From contig NZ_OZ038523.1 of NCBI RefSeq assembly GCF_964036595.1, forward strand, positions 1,666,001 to 1,730,000: 64,000 nt of DNA, read 5' to 3'. Shown one piece after another: positions 25,520-35,548 of the stretch. The stretch comes from Tenacibaculum sp. 190524A05c. Its GTDB lineage: Bacteria; Bacteroidota; Bacteroidia; Flavobacteriales; Flavobacteriaceae. The notes below the pieces were generated by a model. It was not told the DNA's origin and searched no databases. It saw nothing but the letters and a program-made list of their open reading frames with translations. The translations under genes and the position numbers were made by a program. Numbering within the stretch: the first letter of the stretch is position 1; every line of letters starts with the position of its first letter.

Positions 25520-25972
25520 ATGAAACCACTAATTATTTTATTATTCAGTTTTACAATTTCCATTGTAGCCATTAAAGTATTCAAAAAAGAATATAATATT
25601 GCGTTATCTGCAAGAATTGCGATGGCAATAATGCTTACATTCACAGCTATCGGACATTTTATGTTCACCAAAGGAATGGCTATGATGATTCCTAAATTTC
25701 TTCCGTTTAAAGAAAGTATTGTTTATTTCACGGGAATATTTGAAATCTTACTAGCAATTGGACTTTTAATTCCACGATTTACATATGTATCAGGTTGGGC
25801 ATTGCTCATTTTTCTTGTATTAATGTTGCCTGCGAATATTTATGGAGCCATACATAATGTCAACTTTCAAAAAGGAACTTTTGATGGTAATGGACTTTCC
25901 TACCTATGGTTTAGAGTTCCATTACAAGTTGTATTCATTATTTGGACGTACTTCTCTTCCATCCGTTTCTAA
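25520..25972 (+). CDS. DoxX-like four-helix membrane protein
   Basis: 150 residues (start at 25520; a longer frame adds 13 residues). Four hydrophobic segments. SARIAMAIMLTFTAIGHFMF, MIPKFLPF and YFTGIFEILLAIGLLIPR correspond to the DoxX/DoxD-like layout (conserved GHF and FTGxxE). Function in the family is poorly defined, redox or stress related in some members. Directly downstream of a Crp/Fnr gene and followed by a terminator. Confidence 0.8.
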   Translation: MKPLIILLFSFTISIVAIKVFKKEYNIALSARIAMAIMLTFTAIGHFMFTKGMAMMIPKFLPFKESIVYFTGIFEILLAIGLLIPRFTYVSGWALLIFLVLMLPANIYGAIHNVNFQKGTFDGNGLSYLWFRVPLQVVFIIWTYFSSIRF

Positions 25973-25988
25973 TCTCTAAGTAATACTT

Positions 25989-26029
25989 ATAACCGATAAT
26001 TATCCTCGATATGTTATCGGTTATTTTTA
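25989..26029 (+). terminator. terminator after DoxX-like gene
   Basis: ATAACCGATAA / TTATCGGTTAT stem with a 14-base loop, then TTTTT. Confidence 0.8.
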
Positions 26030-26180
26030 TTCCTTTCCAATCCCTTTTCCTCTACTCCTTTTTACATTTTGAATAAAGTTCCTAGATTTAATAAACCAAC
26101 TATTTTCTTTACCTTCATAGGCCTGAAAACCATTGTAAATTTATTTTAACTTCCTTTAATGGAGAACTCAAAAAAACAAA

Positions 26181-29100
26181 ATGATTAAAACATTTAAACT
26201 ACACAAGATTACAAAGGTAATTAGCCTCACTTTTGTATTTCTAACTTTGATCTCTACTGGTTATGCACAAAAAAACAAAAAATCAGAGAGCAAGAAAAAA
26301 CAGGACAAAAGTTCTATTTATAATGGCTTAAAATTTAGAAGTATTGGTCCTGCTTTAATGTCTGGTAGAATTGCAGACATTGTAATTCACCCAGATAACG
26401 AAAACGTATGGTATGTAGCTGTTGGTTCTGGTGGAGTTTGGAAAACTGAAAACGCTGGAACAACTTGGAACTCTATTTTTGATGGTCAAGTAAGTTATTC
26501 TATCGGTTGTCTTACTCTTGATCCTCAAAACCCAGAAATTGTTTGGGTTGGAACTGGAGAAAACAACGGTGGAAGACATATTGGATATGGTGATGGAATT
26601 TATAAAAGCGAAGATGGAGGAAAGTCATGGAAAAACATGGGACTCAAAAAATCTGAACACTTATCAAAAATTATTATCCACCCAAAGAACTCAAACATAA
26701 TGTGGGTTGCTTCTCAAGGACCACTTTGGAGTAAAGGTGGTGAACGTGGAGTTTACAAATCTTTAGATGGTGGAAAAACTTGGAATCGTACTCTTGGAGA
26801 TGCTGAATGGGTAGGTGCTACAGATTTACTTATCGATCCTAGAAATCCAGATGTATTATATGCTGCAACTTGGCAACGTCAACGTACAGTTGCGGGTTAT
26901 TTAGGTGGTGGACCTGGAACTGCAATTCATAAATCAATTGATGGTGGTACAACTTGGACAAAATTAAGTAAAGGTTTACCTGGAAGTAATATGGGGAAAA
27001 TTGGTTTAGCTATTTCTCCTCAACAACCTGACGTGATTTATGCTGCTATTGAGTTAGACAGAAGAACAGGTGGAGTATATAAAAGTGAAAACAAAGGTGG
27101 ATCATGGAAAAAAATGAGTGATGCTGTTTCTGGTGGTACTGGTCCGCATTACTACCAAGAATTATATGCTTCTCCTCATAAATTTGATCATTTATATTTA
27201 GCAAACAACTACATGTTAGAATCTTTTGATGGTGGAAAAACTTTCACGCAAATGAATGAATCAGAAAAACATGTTGACAATCACGCAGTAGCTTTTAAAA
27301 AAGATGATCCTAATTATATTTTAGTTGGATGTGATGGTGGTTTATATGAGAGTTTTGACCGAACTAAAAATTGGAAATTCATTGATAATTTACCAATTAC
27401 TCAATTCTATAAAATTGCAGTTGATGATGCTGAACCATTCTATTATGTGTATGGTGGAACTCAAGATAACAGTACTCAAGGAGCTCCTTCAAGAACAGAT
27501 AATGTTCATGGAATTCGTAACTCAGATTGGTTTATTGTATTAGGTGGAGATGGTCATCAGCCAGCTACAGAACCAGGAAACCCTAATATTATGTATGCAC
27601 AATGGCAACAAGGAAACTTGAATCGTCATGATAGATTAACTGGTGAAAACGTATACATTAAACCTCAACCTGAATTAGGAGAAAAATCAGAACGTTACAA
27701 TTGGGATGCACCAATTTTAGTTAGTCCTCATAATCCAAAACGAATTTATCATGCTTCTCAACGTGTTTGGAAATCAGACGATCGAGGAGATTCTTGGCAA
27801 GTTATTTCTCCTGATTTAACGAATAATATTGAGCGTATTCAAACTCCTTTTTATGGTACAAAACAAAAATGGGATAATGCTTGGGATATTTATGCAATGT
27901 CAAGTTATAGTACAATCACTTCATTATCGGAATCACCGCAACAAGAAGGATTAATTTATGCTGGAACTGATGATGGAATTATTCAGGTAACAGAAAACGG
28001 AGGAAACTCTTGGAGAAAAGTAGATTTCTCTAAAATTAAAGGATTACCAGAAACTGCTTTTGTAAATGATATTAAAGCTGACGCATTTGATGCAAATGTT
28101 GTTTATGCTGTTTTTGACAATCATAAATTTGGTGATTATCAACCATATTTATTCAAAAGTTCAGATAAAGGAAGAACTTGGAAAAGTATTGCAAACAATC
28201 TTCCTGATCGCACTTTAGTATGGAGAATTGTTCAAGATCATGTAAATCGTAATTTAATGTTCTTAGGAACTGAATACGGAGTATATTTTACTATTGATAG
28301 TGGTGCAAACTGGATGAAATTAAAATCAGGATTACCAAATATTTCTGTTCGTGATTTAGCAATTCAAAAGAGAGAAAACGATTTAATTGCTGGAACTTTC
28401 GGTAGAGGGATTTTCATTTTAGACGATTATTCATCTTTACGAACTATTAATCCAGATCAAGAAGCTCAATTATTTCAACCAAGAGATGGTAAATGGTATA
28501 TGGAACGTAATACCTTAGGAAGAGGGAGAAAAGCTTCTCAAGGAGATAATTTCTTCGTTGCAGATAATCCTCCTTTTGGTGTAGAATTCACCTATTATGT
28601 TAAGAATAACTACAAATCAAGAGCAGCTCAACGTGCAGCAGCAGAAAAAAAGGCTTCAAAAAATAAAGGAATTGTAGGAGTTCCAGAATGGTCTGTATTA
28701 GAAGAGGAGAAAAAAGAGTTGAAACCAAAATTATGGTTATTCATTTACGATAATGGAAATAACATCGTAAAAAGAATCAGTGTTAAAAATGCTAAAGGAA
28801 CAGGTAGAGTAAGTTGGGATCTTTCAACTGATCCTATGTATACCATTTCAGCCAACAACTACAAAAGAGGTGGACGTGGATATATGGTAAAACCTGGAAG
28901 TTACACTGCGCAACTTTTCAAACAGATTGATGGTAAATATTCAAGTATGGGAGAAAAAGTTACGTTTAATGTTAAGTCTACCACTAAAGGTGCGTTGAAT
29001 GGAAATACTCCAGAAAAAGTTGTAGAACATTGGAAAACAATGTCTGACTTATCTACAAAAGTTAGCGATTTAGGAACCTCTGTTGGAGACACTAAAAACA

Positions 29101-29450
29101 ACATCAACGTAATGCTTAAAGCTTACGATAGAGCGCAAAAAACAGATGAGAATCTTCATGCTGAGTTATTGAAATTACGTAATCAAATTTTAGATTTAGA
29201 ACAACAATTTGGAGGAAGTAAAGTTCGTAGTGAAGTTGGTGAAAAGAATGAATATCCGACTATCTGGGATTATATGTGGCCTGCAAGTGCAAGATCTTCT
29301 TACGGACCTACAAAAGCTCATTTGAAATATATGAGTAATGCCCAAAAATTATATAATAAAATGTCTACAGATCTAAAGTTAATTAAAAGTGCTTTAACTC
29401 CTCTGGAAAGTCAATTAGAACGAATTGGTGCTCCAAAAGTGAAAAAATAA
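26181..29450 (+). CDS. exported WD40/YVTN/BNR-repeat (VPS10/sortilin-like) protein
   Basis: 1,089 residues with signal peptide (cleavage after TGYAQ). At least nine Asp-box/BNR motifs of the S-x-D-x-G-x-T-W kind, such as YKSEDGGKSW, YKSLDGGKTW, HKSIDGGTTW, WKSDDRGDSW and FKSSDKGRTW, make two beta-propellers over about residues 45-760. A helical C-terminal part follows. Such proteins are often labelled glycosyl hydrolase but no catalytic residues are evident, so binding or a peptidase-like role is possible. A paralog lies at 38296-41487 (1,063 residues). Confidence 0.87.
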   Translation: MIKTFKLHKITKVISLTFVFLTLISTGYAQKNKKSESKKKQDKSSIYNGLKFRSIGPALMSGRIADIVIHPDNENVWYVAVGSGGVWKTENAGTTWNSIFDGQVSYSIGCLTLDPQNPEIVWVGTGENNGGRHIGYGDGIYKSEDGGKSWKNMGLKKSEHLSKIIIHPKNSNIMWVASQGPLWSKGGERGVYKSLDGGKTWNRTLGDAEWVGATDLLIDPRNPDVLYAATWQRQRTVAGYLGGGPGTAIHKSIDGGTTWTKLSKGLPGSNMGKIGLAISPQQPDVIYAAIELDRRTGGVYKSENKGGSWKKMSDAVSGGTGPHYYQELYASPHKFDHLYLANNYMLESFDGGKTFTQMNESEKHVDNHAVAFKKDDPNYILVGCDGGLYESFDRTKNWKFIDNLPITQFYKIAVDDAEPFYYVYGGTQDNSTQGAPSRTDNVHGIRNSDWFIVLGGDGHQPATEPGNPNIMYAQWQQGNLNRHDRLTGENVYIKPQPELGEKSERYNWDAPILVSPHNPKRIYHASQRVWKSDDRGDSWQVISPDLTNNIERIQTPFYGTKQKWDNAWDIYAMSSYSTITSLSESPQQEGLIYAGTDDGIIQVTENGGNSWRKVDFSKIKGLPETAFVNDIKADAFDANVVYAVFDNHKFGDYQPYLFKSSDKGRTWKSIANNLPDRTLVWRIVQDHVNRNLMFLGTEYGVYFTIDSGANWMKLKSGLPNISVRDLAIQKRENDLIAGTFGRGIFILDDYSSLRTINPDQEAQLFQPRDGKWYMERNTLGRGRKASQGDNFFVADNPPFGVEFTYYVKNNYKSRAAQRAAAEKKASKNKGIVGVPEWSVLEEEKKELKPKLWLFIYDNGNNIVKRISVKNAKGTGRVSWDLSTDPMYTISANNYKRGGRGYMVKPGSYTAQLFKQIDGKYSSMGEKVTFNVKSTTKGALNGNTPEKVVEHWKTMSDLSTKVSDLGTSVGDTKNNINVMLKAYDRAQKTDENLHAELLKLRNQILDLEQQFGGSKVRSEVGEKNEYPTIWDYMWPASARSSYGPTKAHLKYMSNAQKLYNKMSTDLKLIKSALTPLESQLERIGAPKVKK

Positions 29451-29469
29451 TTTATATAACAGATATAAA

Positions 29470-29503
29470 GCCCAAACTATTTAATTTAGTTTGGGCTTTT
29501 TTT
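29470..29503 (+). terminator. terminator after first BNR-repeat gene
   Basis: GCCCAAACTA / TAGTTTGGGC stem followed by seven T. Confidence 0.85.
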
Positions 29504-29517
29504 ATAAAATCATAATA

Positions 29518-29850
29518 ATGGAATTCCAAGAATGCAACTTGAATATAAGGTATGACTTGCCTAAAGAGATTTGGGATATAGTTCCTTTAGTTTACGAAAA
29601 AATGGATGGTTGGATCGGATATGGTAAAGATGGTTACGGAGAAGATGGATTACCTTATTGGTTTAGTTTTGATGAGAATGAAAAGTCAATTTTCGCATCA
29701 ATTGAACCGAGTGGACTTCATCTTATGGCTAACATGGAATTAGATGAATGGGTTGAATGGAAAACTGAATTCAAAAAATGTGCTACAGAAATTCTTGGTT
29801 TTAAAGTTGGAGAGTTTGAAAACGGTGAAGTCAGCACTGAAACAGAATGA
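29518..29850 (+). CDS. small soluble protein, unknown
   Basis: 110 residues, acidic. MEFQECNLNIRYDLPKEIW and a Gly/Asp-rich GYGKDGYGEDGLPYWFSFDE segment near 43-62 are striking. The start at 29518 was chosen because the longer frame reaches into the terminator. I recognise no family. The size and neighbourhood (DUF4304 gene next) fit an immunity-type protein. Confidence 0.65.
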   Translation: MEFQECNLNIRYDLPKEIWDIVPLVYEKMDGWIGYGKDGYGEDGLPYWFSFDENEKSIFASIEPSGLHLMANMELDEWVEWKTEFKKCATEILGFKVGEFENGEVSTETE

Positions 29851-29876
29851 ATTAAACAAAATAATTCAAAAAACTA

Positions 29877-30590
29877 ATGAAACTTAAACTAGACAGTAAG
29901 GAAGTAACAAAGCTTATAAACAACATAATTCGTCCTGTTTTAATTGAAAACGGTTTTAAAAATTATACTGGTCGAAAATATTGGAGGTATAGCTTAGAAA
30001 AAATTGATGTGATAAGTTTTCAATCATTTAACTCCTATAATGCAGAAGTCTTAGGCTGCACTACATATTCATTTGCTGTTAATCTAGCATCTTTTTTAAA
30101 CTATATTCCTTCCGATACTCCATTTAAAGAAAAAAATGGACTCAAAAGACCGGATGAATCTCAAGGGTATTTTCGAAGAAGTATTAAAAAATCAATTGAG
30201 CAAAAGGAATTTCCGAGAGAAAACATTTGGTTAATTGATGAAAAAGGAAAATATTTAATTGATGCAATTAATGATTGTAAGAACCAAATTGAAAATACAG
30301 CTTTCACTTGGTTTAGTAAATTTGAAGTAAAGCAGGAAGTACTAAGAATTCTAAAAGAGGACCATAATGATATGAATGAAACTTGGGGATTTGGAAATAT
30401 TGACAGTCCAAATCGAAATAAACTTATTGCTTACACAGCTGCCTCTTTAGGTGAAACAAAACTTACTATTGAAAAATTCGAAAAACTTAAACAGTATTAT
30501 AAAAAGGAATATGATCAATTTAAATACAAATATTATCTCGATAAAATAAAGGAAATTAATAATGAAATTTCTAGATTAAAATTAATTTAA
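29877..30590 (+). CDS. DUF4304 domain protein
   Basis: 237 residues, soluble. The N-terminal part has the DUF4304 pattern: IRPVLIENGFKNYTG, KYWRYSLEKIDVISFQ and an aromatic NLASFLNYIP. The C-terminal third is a Lys/Glu-rich helix (LKQYYKKEYDQFKYKYY), likely coiled. DUF4304 proteins are often found beside polymorphic toxins and are suspected immunity proteins; here no toxin is adjacent. Confidence 0.75.
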   Translation: MKLKLDSKEVTKLINNIIRPVLIENGFKNYTGRKYWRYSLEKIDVISFQSFNSYNAEVLGCTTYSFAVNLASFLNYIPSDTPFKEKNGLKRPDESQGYFRRSIKKSIEQKEFPRENIWLIDEKGKYLIDAINDCKNQIENTAFTWFSKFEVKQEVLRILKEDHNDMNETWGFGNIDSPNRNKLIAYTAASLGETKLTIEKFEKLKQYYKKEYDQFKYKYYLDKIKEINNEISRLKLI

Positions 30591-30622
30591 AAATTAAAAT
30601 TTAAAACTACATCTCTTTACAC

Positions 30623-31075
30623 ATGAAAAACTATATTTTACTTTTTCTATTGATAAATACTCTTTTGTGTTCTTGTCAGAATCCTTTGAAACCAGATACT
30701 AAGTTTTTACCGCAGTTACCTCAAAAAGAAAATTCTAATCAACAGTACGATGTAAGCAAAGCACTTAAAATTTATGTAAATAAAAATAGTAAGCTTTCCG
30801 TGAATGAAAAACAACAAAGTTTTGAAGAGTTGAAAAAAAGTGTCAGAAAGTATGTTACCGAAAATAAATCGGAATCAGTAATTACGATTTCAAATCACCC
30901 AGCTGCTGACTATGAAACTTATGTTACGATTCAAAACATACTTAGAGAAGAAATTAATTCTCTAAGAACAAAATATGTTCAGGAAAAGTATGAGATTCCA
31001 TTAGATAAATTAACTCCCGAGCAACTAGAAGAAGTTAAGTTGATGTACCCAATCAACATTATAGATTTAGAATAA
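30623..31075 (+). CDS. lipoprotein, unknown
   Basis: 150 residues. Signal peptide MKNYILLFLLINTLLCSCQN with lipobox Cys18. The mature part is charged and helical. KYVTENKSESVITISNHPAA suggests an ExbD/biopolymer-transport-like beta-alpha piece, but without the membrane helix; I would not name it. C-terminus EQLEEVKLMYPINIIDLE. Confidence 0.68.
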   Translation: MKNYILLFLLINTLLCSCQNPLKPDTKFLPQLPQKENSNQQYDVSKALKIYVNKNSKLSVNEKQQSFEELKKSVRKYVTENKSESVITISNHPAADYETYVTIQNILREEINSLRTKYVQEKYEIPLDKLTPEQLEEVKLMYPINIIDLE

Positions 31076-31139
31076 TCATACTTTCAATAAATAACAACTT
31101 AGTAAACAAATAATTTCAACTTATTTCTATAATTAAATC

Positions 31140-31430
31140 ATGAAAAAAAGTATAAGAATCATTTTCGTATTAGTGTTCATCGTAATTCTTAGTAATTGTA
31201 ACGAGGCTAAAAAGGAATTACAAATTTTAACAAACATTGAGGATGCTCGTAAATTTGTATCGGAATCCTTCAATGAAAAAGAAGAGACATTACTAATATC
31301 TGATAAACTTAATGATGGTTTAGGATTAAACATGGCTATTATTGGTGATGGAATATTAAAAAAAGGATACATGCCTGATGGATTTATACAAAAAGAAGGA
31401 TATAGAATTTATAAATACAAAAAGGAATAA
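31140..31430 (+). CDS. small lipoprotein, unknown
   Basis: 96 residues. Signal peptide MKKSIRIIFVLVFIVILSNC with lipobox Cys20. The mature part of 77 residues is charged and ends YRIYKYKKE. No family seen. Confidence 0.6.
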   Translation: MKKSIRIIFVLVFIVILSNCNEAKKELQILTNIEDARKFVSESFNEKEETLLISDKLNDGLGLNMAIIGDGILKKGYMPDGFIQKEGYRIYKYKKE

Positions 31431-31503
31431 ATACACATAAAATGTGGGATTTCGATATTATAGAAATCAACGAACAATACGCAACTTAAAGCTTAATAAC
31501 TAA

Positions 31504-31950
31504 ATGATTACAATCTCCAAAGACTTTAATAAAAATCTAATATTTCTAATTTTAGGTAAAAGTCTATTAGTTTATGCTATAACTCTTTTGAGTTTCTATG
31601 AATTGATCTTTTTTGAACTACAGAACGGTTTTCTAAATTTAGTAGTCAATATTTTAATTCCATTCATTCTTTTAAAAATTATCAATAAAAAGAATCTGCA
31701 ATTTTCACTGATTTATTTCATTGTAACTGGTTTTATTATTTCTTTTCTCTCAAGTTTTTTTCGTGTTTTTTTATTCAACAAGTTTGCAACATCTTTTATT
31801 TATTACATTTTAAATCAAGAAAGTTCTAAGCGGATAATTGATACAATGACAATGAGTGAAAGATTCTACGAAGTAATAAAATTTAGTGTTGTTGGAACTT
31901 TATTTTTTGTAGTAATTGGTATAATTATAAAACTTATTAAACAAAAATAA
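31504..31950 (+). CDS. four-helix membrane protein, unknown
   Basis: 148 residues. Hydrophobic segments near 12-32, 41-57, 66-90 and 122-143. No motif recognised. 73 bases separate it from the preceding lipoprotein; the next 135 bases hold nothing I can name. Confidence 0.65.
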   Translation: MITISKDFNKNLIFLILGKSLLVYAITLLSFYELIFFELQNGFLNLVVNILIPFILLKIINKKNLQFSLIYFIVTGFIISFLSSFFRVFLFNKFATSFIYYILNQESSKRIIDTMTMSERFYEVIKFSVVGTLFFVVIGIIIKLIKQK

Positions 31951-32085
31951 ACGATACGTTTTGCGTAAATGAATATGAATACAAAACCAAAAAGTATCTA
32001 ACTTACGAAAATCTGTATAAGAAAATACCTCAACCTCTATCCGACCTTTGTCTCGTTCTTTTAATCATTAAAAAATTAGACAAAC

Positions 32086-33030
32086 ATGAAAACGAATCAA
32101 TTTGGTAAAAAAGGTTGGACTCCCGATAGAATTGGTAACTTAAAAGGTAAAACTTTTGTTATTACTGGAACAACAAGTGGTACTGGTTTTGAAGCTTCTA
32201 AAATATTATTATCCAAAGGTGGGAAAGTAGTAATGCTGAATCGCAATGCTAAAAAATCTATCCATACAATTTCCGCTTTAAAACGGGAGTTAGGAGACAC
32301 CATAGATGTAACTGCCATTCAAATGGATTTATCGGAACAAGCATCTGTAAAACAAGCAGCAGAAATTGTAAATAAATCTATTTCCAGAATAGATGCCTTA
32401 ATTTGTAATGCCGCAATAGCTCAGGTTCCTGAAAGAAAACTTACAAATGATGGTTGGGAAAGTCAAATGGGGGTAAATTATTATGGGCATTTCACTTTGC
32501 AAGCCTTATTGTTTCCGTTGATTGAAAAATCAAAAGGTCGAATTGTTACTGTGGGTAGTATGGGTTACAATATGGGAATTAAAACCATTAAGTTTAATGA
32601 TTTAGATTGGGATAACGATTATACTCCAAACAACGCCTACAGTCAAAGTAAACTAGCTCAAATAATGTCTATTTATGAATTACAAAATCGATTAGAAAAA
32701 GCTGGTAATACAAATGTAAAAGCATATGCTTGTCACCCTGGAGCTTCTAGAACTTCTTTAATAAAAACTAGTGGAAGTTTATTCATGAGATTCATGTTCT
32801 TTGTAATGAAACCATTAACGCAATCCGCAGAAAGAGGAGCTTATCCTCAATTAATGTGTGCAATCGAAGAAAATTTAAATCAAAAAGAATTTTACGGTCC
32901 AACTGGAAGAAGTAATTGGGTTGGTCCTGTTGGTCCACATAAAATCGAACCACATGCAAAAGATGAAGTTGTATCAAAAAAACTTTGGGATTTATCTGAA
33001 ATAGAAACTGGAGTAAAATGGAATTTTTAA
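32086..33030 (+). CDS. SDR family oxidoreductase
   Basis: 314-residue classical short-chain dehydrogenase. Cofactor motif TGTTSGTGFEA near 27-37 (TGxxxGxG), LICNAAIAQ near 105, and the catalytic YSQSKLAQ with Tyr and Lys near 185-189. CHPGASRTSL follows, as in WW-oxidoreductase/retinol-dehydrogenase-like enzymes. The substrate is unknown. The AraC-type gene begins 9 bases downstream and probably regulates it. Confidence 0.9.
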   Translation: MKTNQFGKKGWTPDRIGNLKGKTFVITGTTSGTGFEASKILLSKGGKVVMLNRNAKKSIHTISALKRELGDTIDVTAIQMDLSEQASVKQAAEIVNKSISRIDALICNAAIAQVPERKLTNDGWESQMGVNYYGHFTLQALLFPLIEKSKGRIVTVGSMGYNMGIKTIKFNDLDWDNDYTPNNAYSQSKLAQIMSIYELQNRLEKAGNTNVKAYACHPGASRTSLIKTSGSLFMRFMFFVMKPLTQSAERGAYPQLMCAIEENLNQKEFYGPTGRSNWVGPVGPHKIEPHAKDEVVSKKLWDLSEIETGVKWNF

Positions 33031-33039
33031 ATTAGTAGT

Positions 33040-33951
33040 ATGCAACATTTTAAAACATTGTCCTCTTATTTTAATTATTTGGGTTTACCTCGTCCAGAAC
33101 ATCCAATGTTCAGCGTATTTAATTCAAAAGGAGAAGATTATTTACCTTGCCCGAGAGAAAGTTCTCCTCCAATTACTAATGATTGCTATACTATAAGTTT
33201 TAAAAAATTTATTGAAGGTGATTTAAACTATGGACGAACAAAATATGATTTCACAAACGGTGTACTTTTCTTTATTGCTCCAAGGCAAGTTTTACAATGG
33301 GATAGCAGTGCTGTTTTTGAACAAAAGGGATTTTCATTAAACTTTCATGAGGATTTTTTAAAGGGAACTGAGTTGGCTCAAAGAATTAAGAAATATGGAT
33401 TCTTTTCATATTCAACTAATGAAGCTCTTCATCTCTCTCCAAGAGAAGAAAAACAATTGGAATCTATTATAGATAATATAGAAATTGAATATCAAAATAA
33501 TCAAGATGCCTTTAGCAAAGAAATAATTATTTCTCAATTAGATACTTTATTAAAATATGCCAATCGTTTTTACGAACGTCAATTTATAAACAGGAAAGAA
33601 CTTTCTAATGATTTACTAGAACAATTCAAAATTTATCTATCAGACTATTTTGAATCAGGACAATTGGAAGAGAATGGAATTCCGAGCATAGAGCAAATTG
33701 CGAATCAAATGTCGGTTTCAAAGCGGTATTTAAGTGATACTTTAAAAAAAGAAACTGGAAAAACGACTACCGAACATTTACAATTACATTTAATTGATGT
33801 TGCCAAAAATAATTTGTTGCAACCCAACAAAACCATATCTCAAGTTGCCTACGAATTAGGTTTTGAATATCCTCCATATTTTTCACGATTGTTTAAAAAG
33901 AAGGAAGGTATCAGCCCGAAAGAATATAGAAAAAAATATAAACTGAATTAA
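33040..33951 (+). CDS. AraC family transcriptional regulator
   Basis: 303 residues: N-terminal cupin-like sensor, C-terminal double helix-turn-helix. VSKRYLSDTLKKETGKTTTE and ISQVAYELGFEYPPYFSRLF (about 270-290) are the two recognition parts, ending GISPKEYRKKYKLN. It lies between the SDR gene and a small membrane-protein gene (2-base gap), all in one unit. Confidence 0.92.
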   Translation: MQHFKTLSSYFNYLGLPRPEHPMFSVFNSKGEDYLPCPRESSPPITNDCYTISFKKFIEGDLNYGRTKYDFTNGVLFFIAPRQVLQWDSSAVFEQKGFSLNFHEDFLKGTELAQRIKKYGFFSYSTNEALHLSPREEKQLESIIDNIEIEYQNNQDAFSKEIIISQLDTLLKYANRFYERQFINRKELSNDLLEQFKIYLSDYFESGQLEENGIPSIEQIANQMSVSKRYLSDTLKKETGKTTTEHLQLHLIDVAKNNLLQPNKTISQVAYELGFEYPPYFSRLFKKKEGISPKEYRKKYKLN

Positions 33952-33953
33952 AA

Positions 33954-34463
33954 ATGGATATTTTAAAACTAGCCACAGAATGGGCAAAAGCCGAAGTTTT
34001 CTCAACTAAGTTTTTTATATATTTCGCAATACTTTTTCTTATTGCAAGTATTGGTTTTTGGCAATTAGGTAAATCTGAAATTGCAAGAGCTTATATCATT
34101 CCTACTTTAGTTGCTGGTATCCTACTGTTAACTATTGGGCTTGGTCTATTTTTTACAAACAAAGCTCGAATTACAAACTTCGAAACGGCTTACAAAGAAG
34201 ATGCTTCATTATTCATAAATTCTGAAATCAAAAGAGCTGAAGCTACTTTAAAAGAATACAACACTGTTGTTTTTAAAGCTATTCCAATTATAATAATAAT
34301 TTGTGCTTTATTAATTATTTTCATGAATACTCCAACATGGAGAGCAATTAGTATAACAACTATTACCATGTTGATTGTAATTCTTCTCATTGATGGAACT
34401 GCACATTCACGAATTGACACGTATTATAAACAGTTGACAAAATTGAGTCAAGAACAGAAGTAA
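33954..34463 (+). CDS. four-helix membrane protein, unknown
   Basis: 169 residues. Hydrophobic segments near 19-37, 46-66, 104-122 and 127-144, plus a soluble charged stretch of 30 residues between the second and third. No motif recognised. Two bases after the AraC-type stop, so probably co-transcribed. Confidence 0.7.
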   Translation: MDILKLATEWAKAEVFSTKFFIYFAILFLIASIGFWQLGKSEIARAYIIPTLVAGILLLTIGLGLFFTNKARITNFETAYKEDASLFINSEIKRAEATLKEYNTVVFKAIPIIIIICALLIIFMNTPTWRAISITTITMLIVILLIDGTAHSRIDTYYKQLTKLSQEQK

Positions 34464-34626
34464 TTATAACGAAAAGTTTGTCATAAAGTTGGTAGTTTGA
34501 ATTTCCTTCAGGCTACCATTATCTATTTTAGATATTCACTTTTCAGCTTAATTTTAGATCAAAACTGTAACCTTAAAATCTACTTAATCGTCATACAATT
34601 CATATAAACTTAATTAAAAAATTAGC

Positions 34627-35502
34627 TTGAAAAAATTTCTTTATTTTCCAATTACCAAAATAATTTTAGGTATTGCAATTTGTCTTGGAGTACTTATCGG
34701 TGTGCAAAATTTTATAACGAAGCCTATAATTTATAGCTTAATTGATAGTAAAACAATTGGAGATACAATTGTAAATTATATTTCTGTGGCTGTACTACTG
34801 TCAACTTATTATTACTTATTTAAGTTTTATGAAAAAAGAGAAATAACGGAACTTTCTAAAAGAAGTATTTTGAAAGAATTAATAGGAGGATTCTTTCTCG
34901 GTTTTGCTATTTTATCTTTAGTCATTCTAATTTTATACCTATTAGGATATTATCAAATTCTAAGCTTTTCTGGATTTTCATATTTTCTCGCTCCATTATC
35001 ATTTTTGGTAATTGCCGCATTACTTGAGGAAGTTTTATTTAGAATAATTTTATATAGAATTTTAGAGAACTGGTTAGGTACAATTCTTGCTTTAGGAATT
35101 ATATCATTTATGTTTGAAATTCCTCATGTATTAAATCCTAATGTAACTTTTCTTTCAGTAGTTTTAGGTTTACTTTTTGGGTTTGCCCATGGAATAATGT
35201 ATACATATTCAAAAAAAATCTGGTTGCCATTTGCTTTTCATTTAGGATGGAATTTTGCTCAACCTTTTTACAATTCTAATTTATCTGGAATTGATGATTT
35301 CAGTCCTGTTTTTGTTGCAAAATTTAATGGCCCAGAATTACTTACAGGTAGTATTTATGGCATTGAAGACTCAATTTTATCTATTCTTTTTTTACTAATT
35401 ATTTGTGTTATTTTTCTTTATTTATCTATTAGAAATAATAAGATCATCCAATTAAAATCTAATAAAAACACCAACTACAACACTGACTGTCAAATTAATT
35501 AA
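34627..35502 (+). CDS. CPBP family intramembrane glutamic endopeptidase
   Basis: 291 residues, TTG start, about eight hydrophobic segments. The CAAX-protease/CPBP motifs are AALLEEVLFRIILYR (EExxxR, near 134-148), FEIPHVLNP and FAFHLGWNFAQP (HxxxN/B). Such membrane proteases act in prenyl-protein or bacteriocin-type processing and self-immunity; the substrate is unknown. It stands alone, with a 163-base upstream spacer. Confidence 0.9.
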   Translation: MKKFLYFPITKIILGIAICLGVLIGVQNFITKPIIYSLIDSKTIGDTIVNYISVAVLLSTYYYLFKFYEKREITELSKRSILKELIGGFFLGFAILSLVILILYLLGYYQILSFSGFSYFLAPLSFLVIAALLEEVLFRIILYRILENWLGTILALGIISFMFEIPHVLNPNVTFLSVVLGLLFGFAHGIMYTYSKKIWLPFAFHLGWNFAQPFYNSNLSGIDDFSPVFVAKFNGPELLTGSIYGIEDSILSILFLLIICVIFLYLSIRNNKIIQLKSNKNTNYNTDCQIN

Positions 35503-35548
35503 CAATTAAACCTTTCCTATTTGAAAAGGTCTAAAAAGCAAAACTCAA

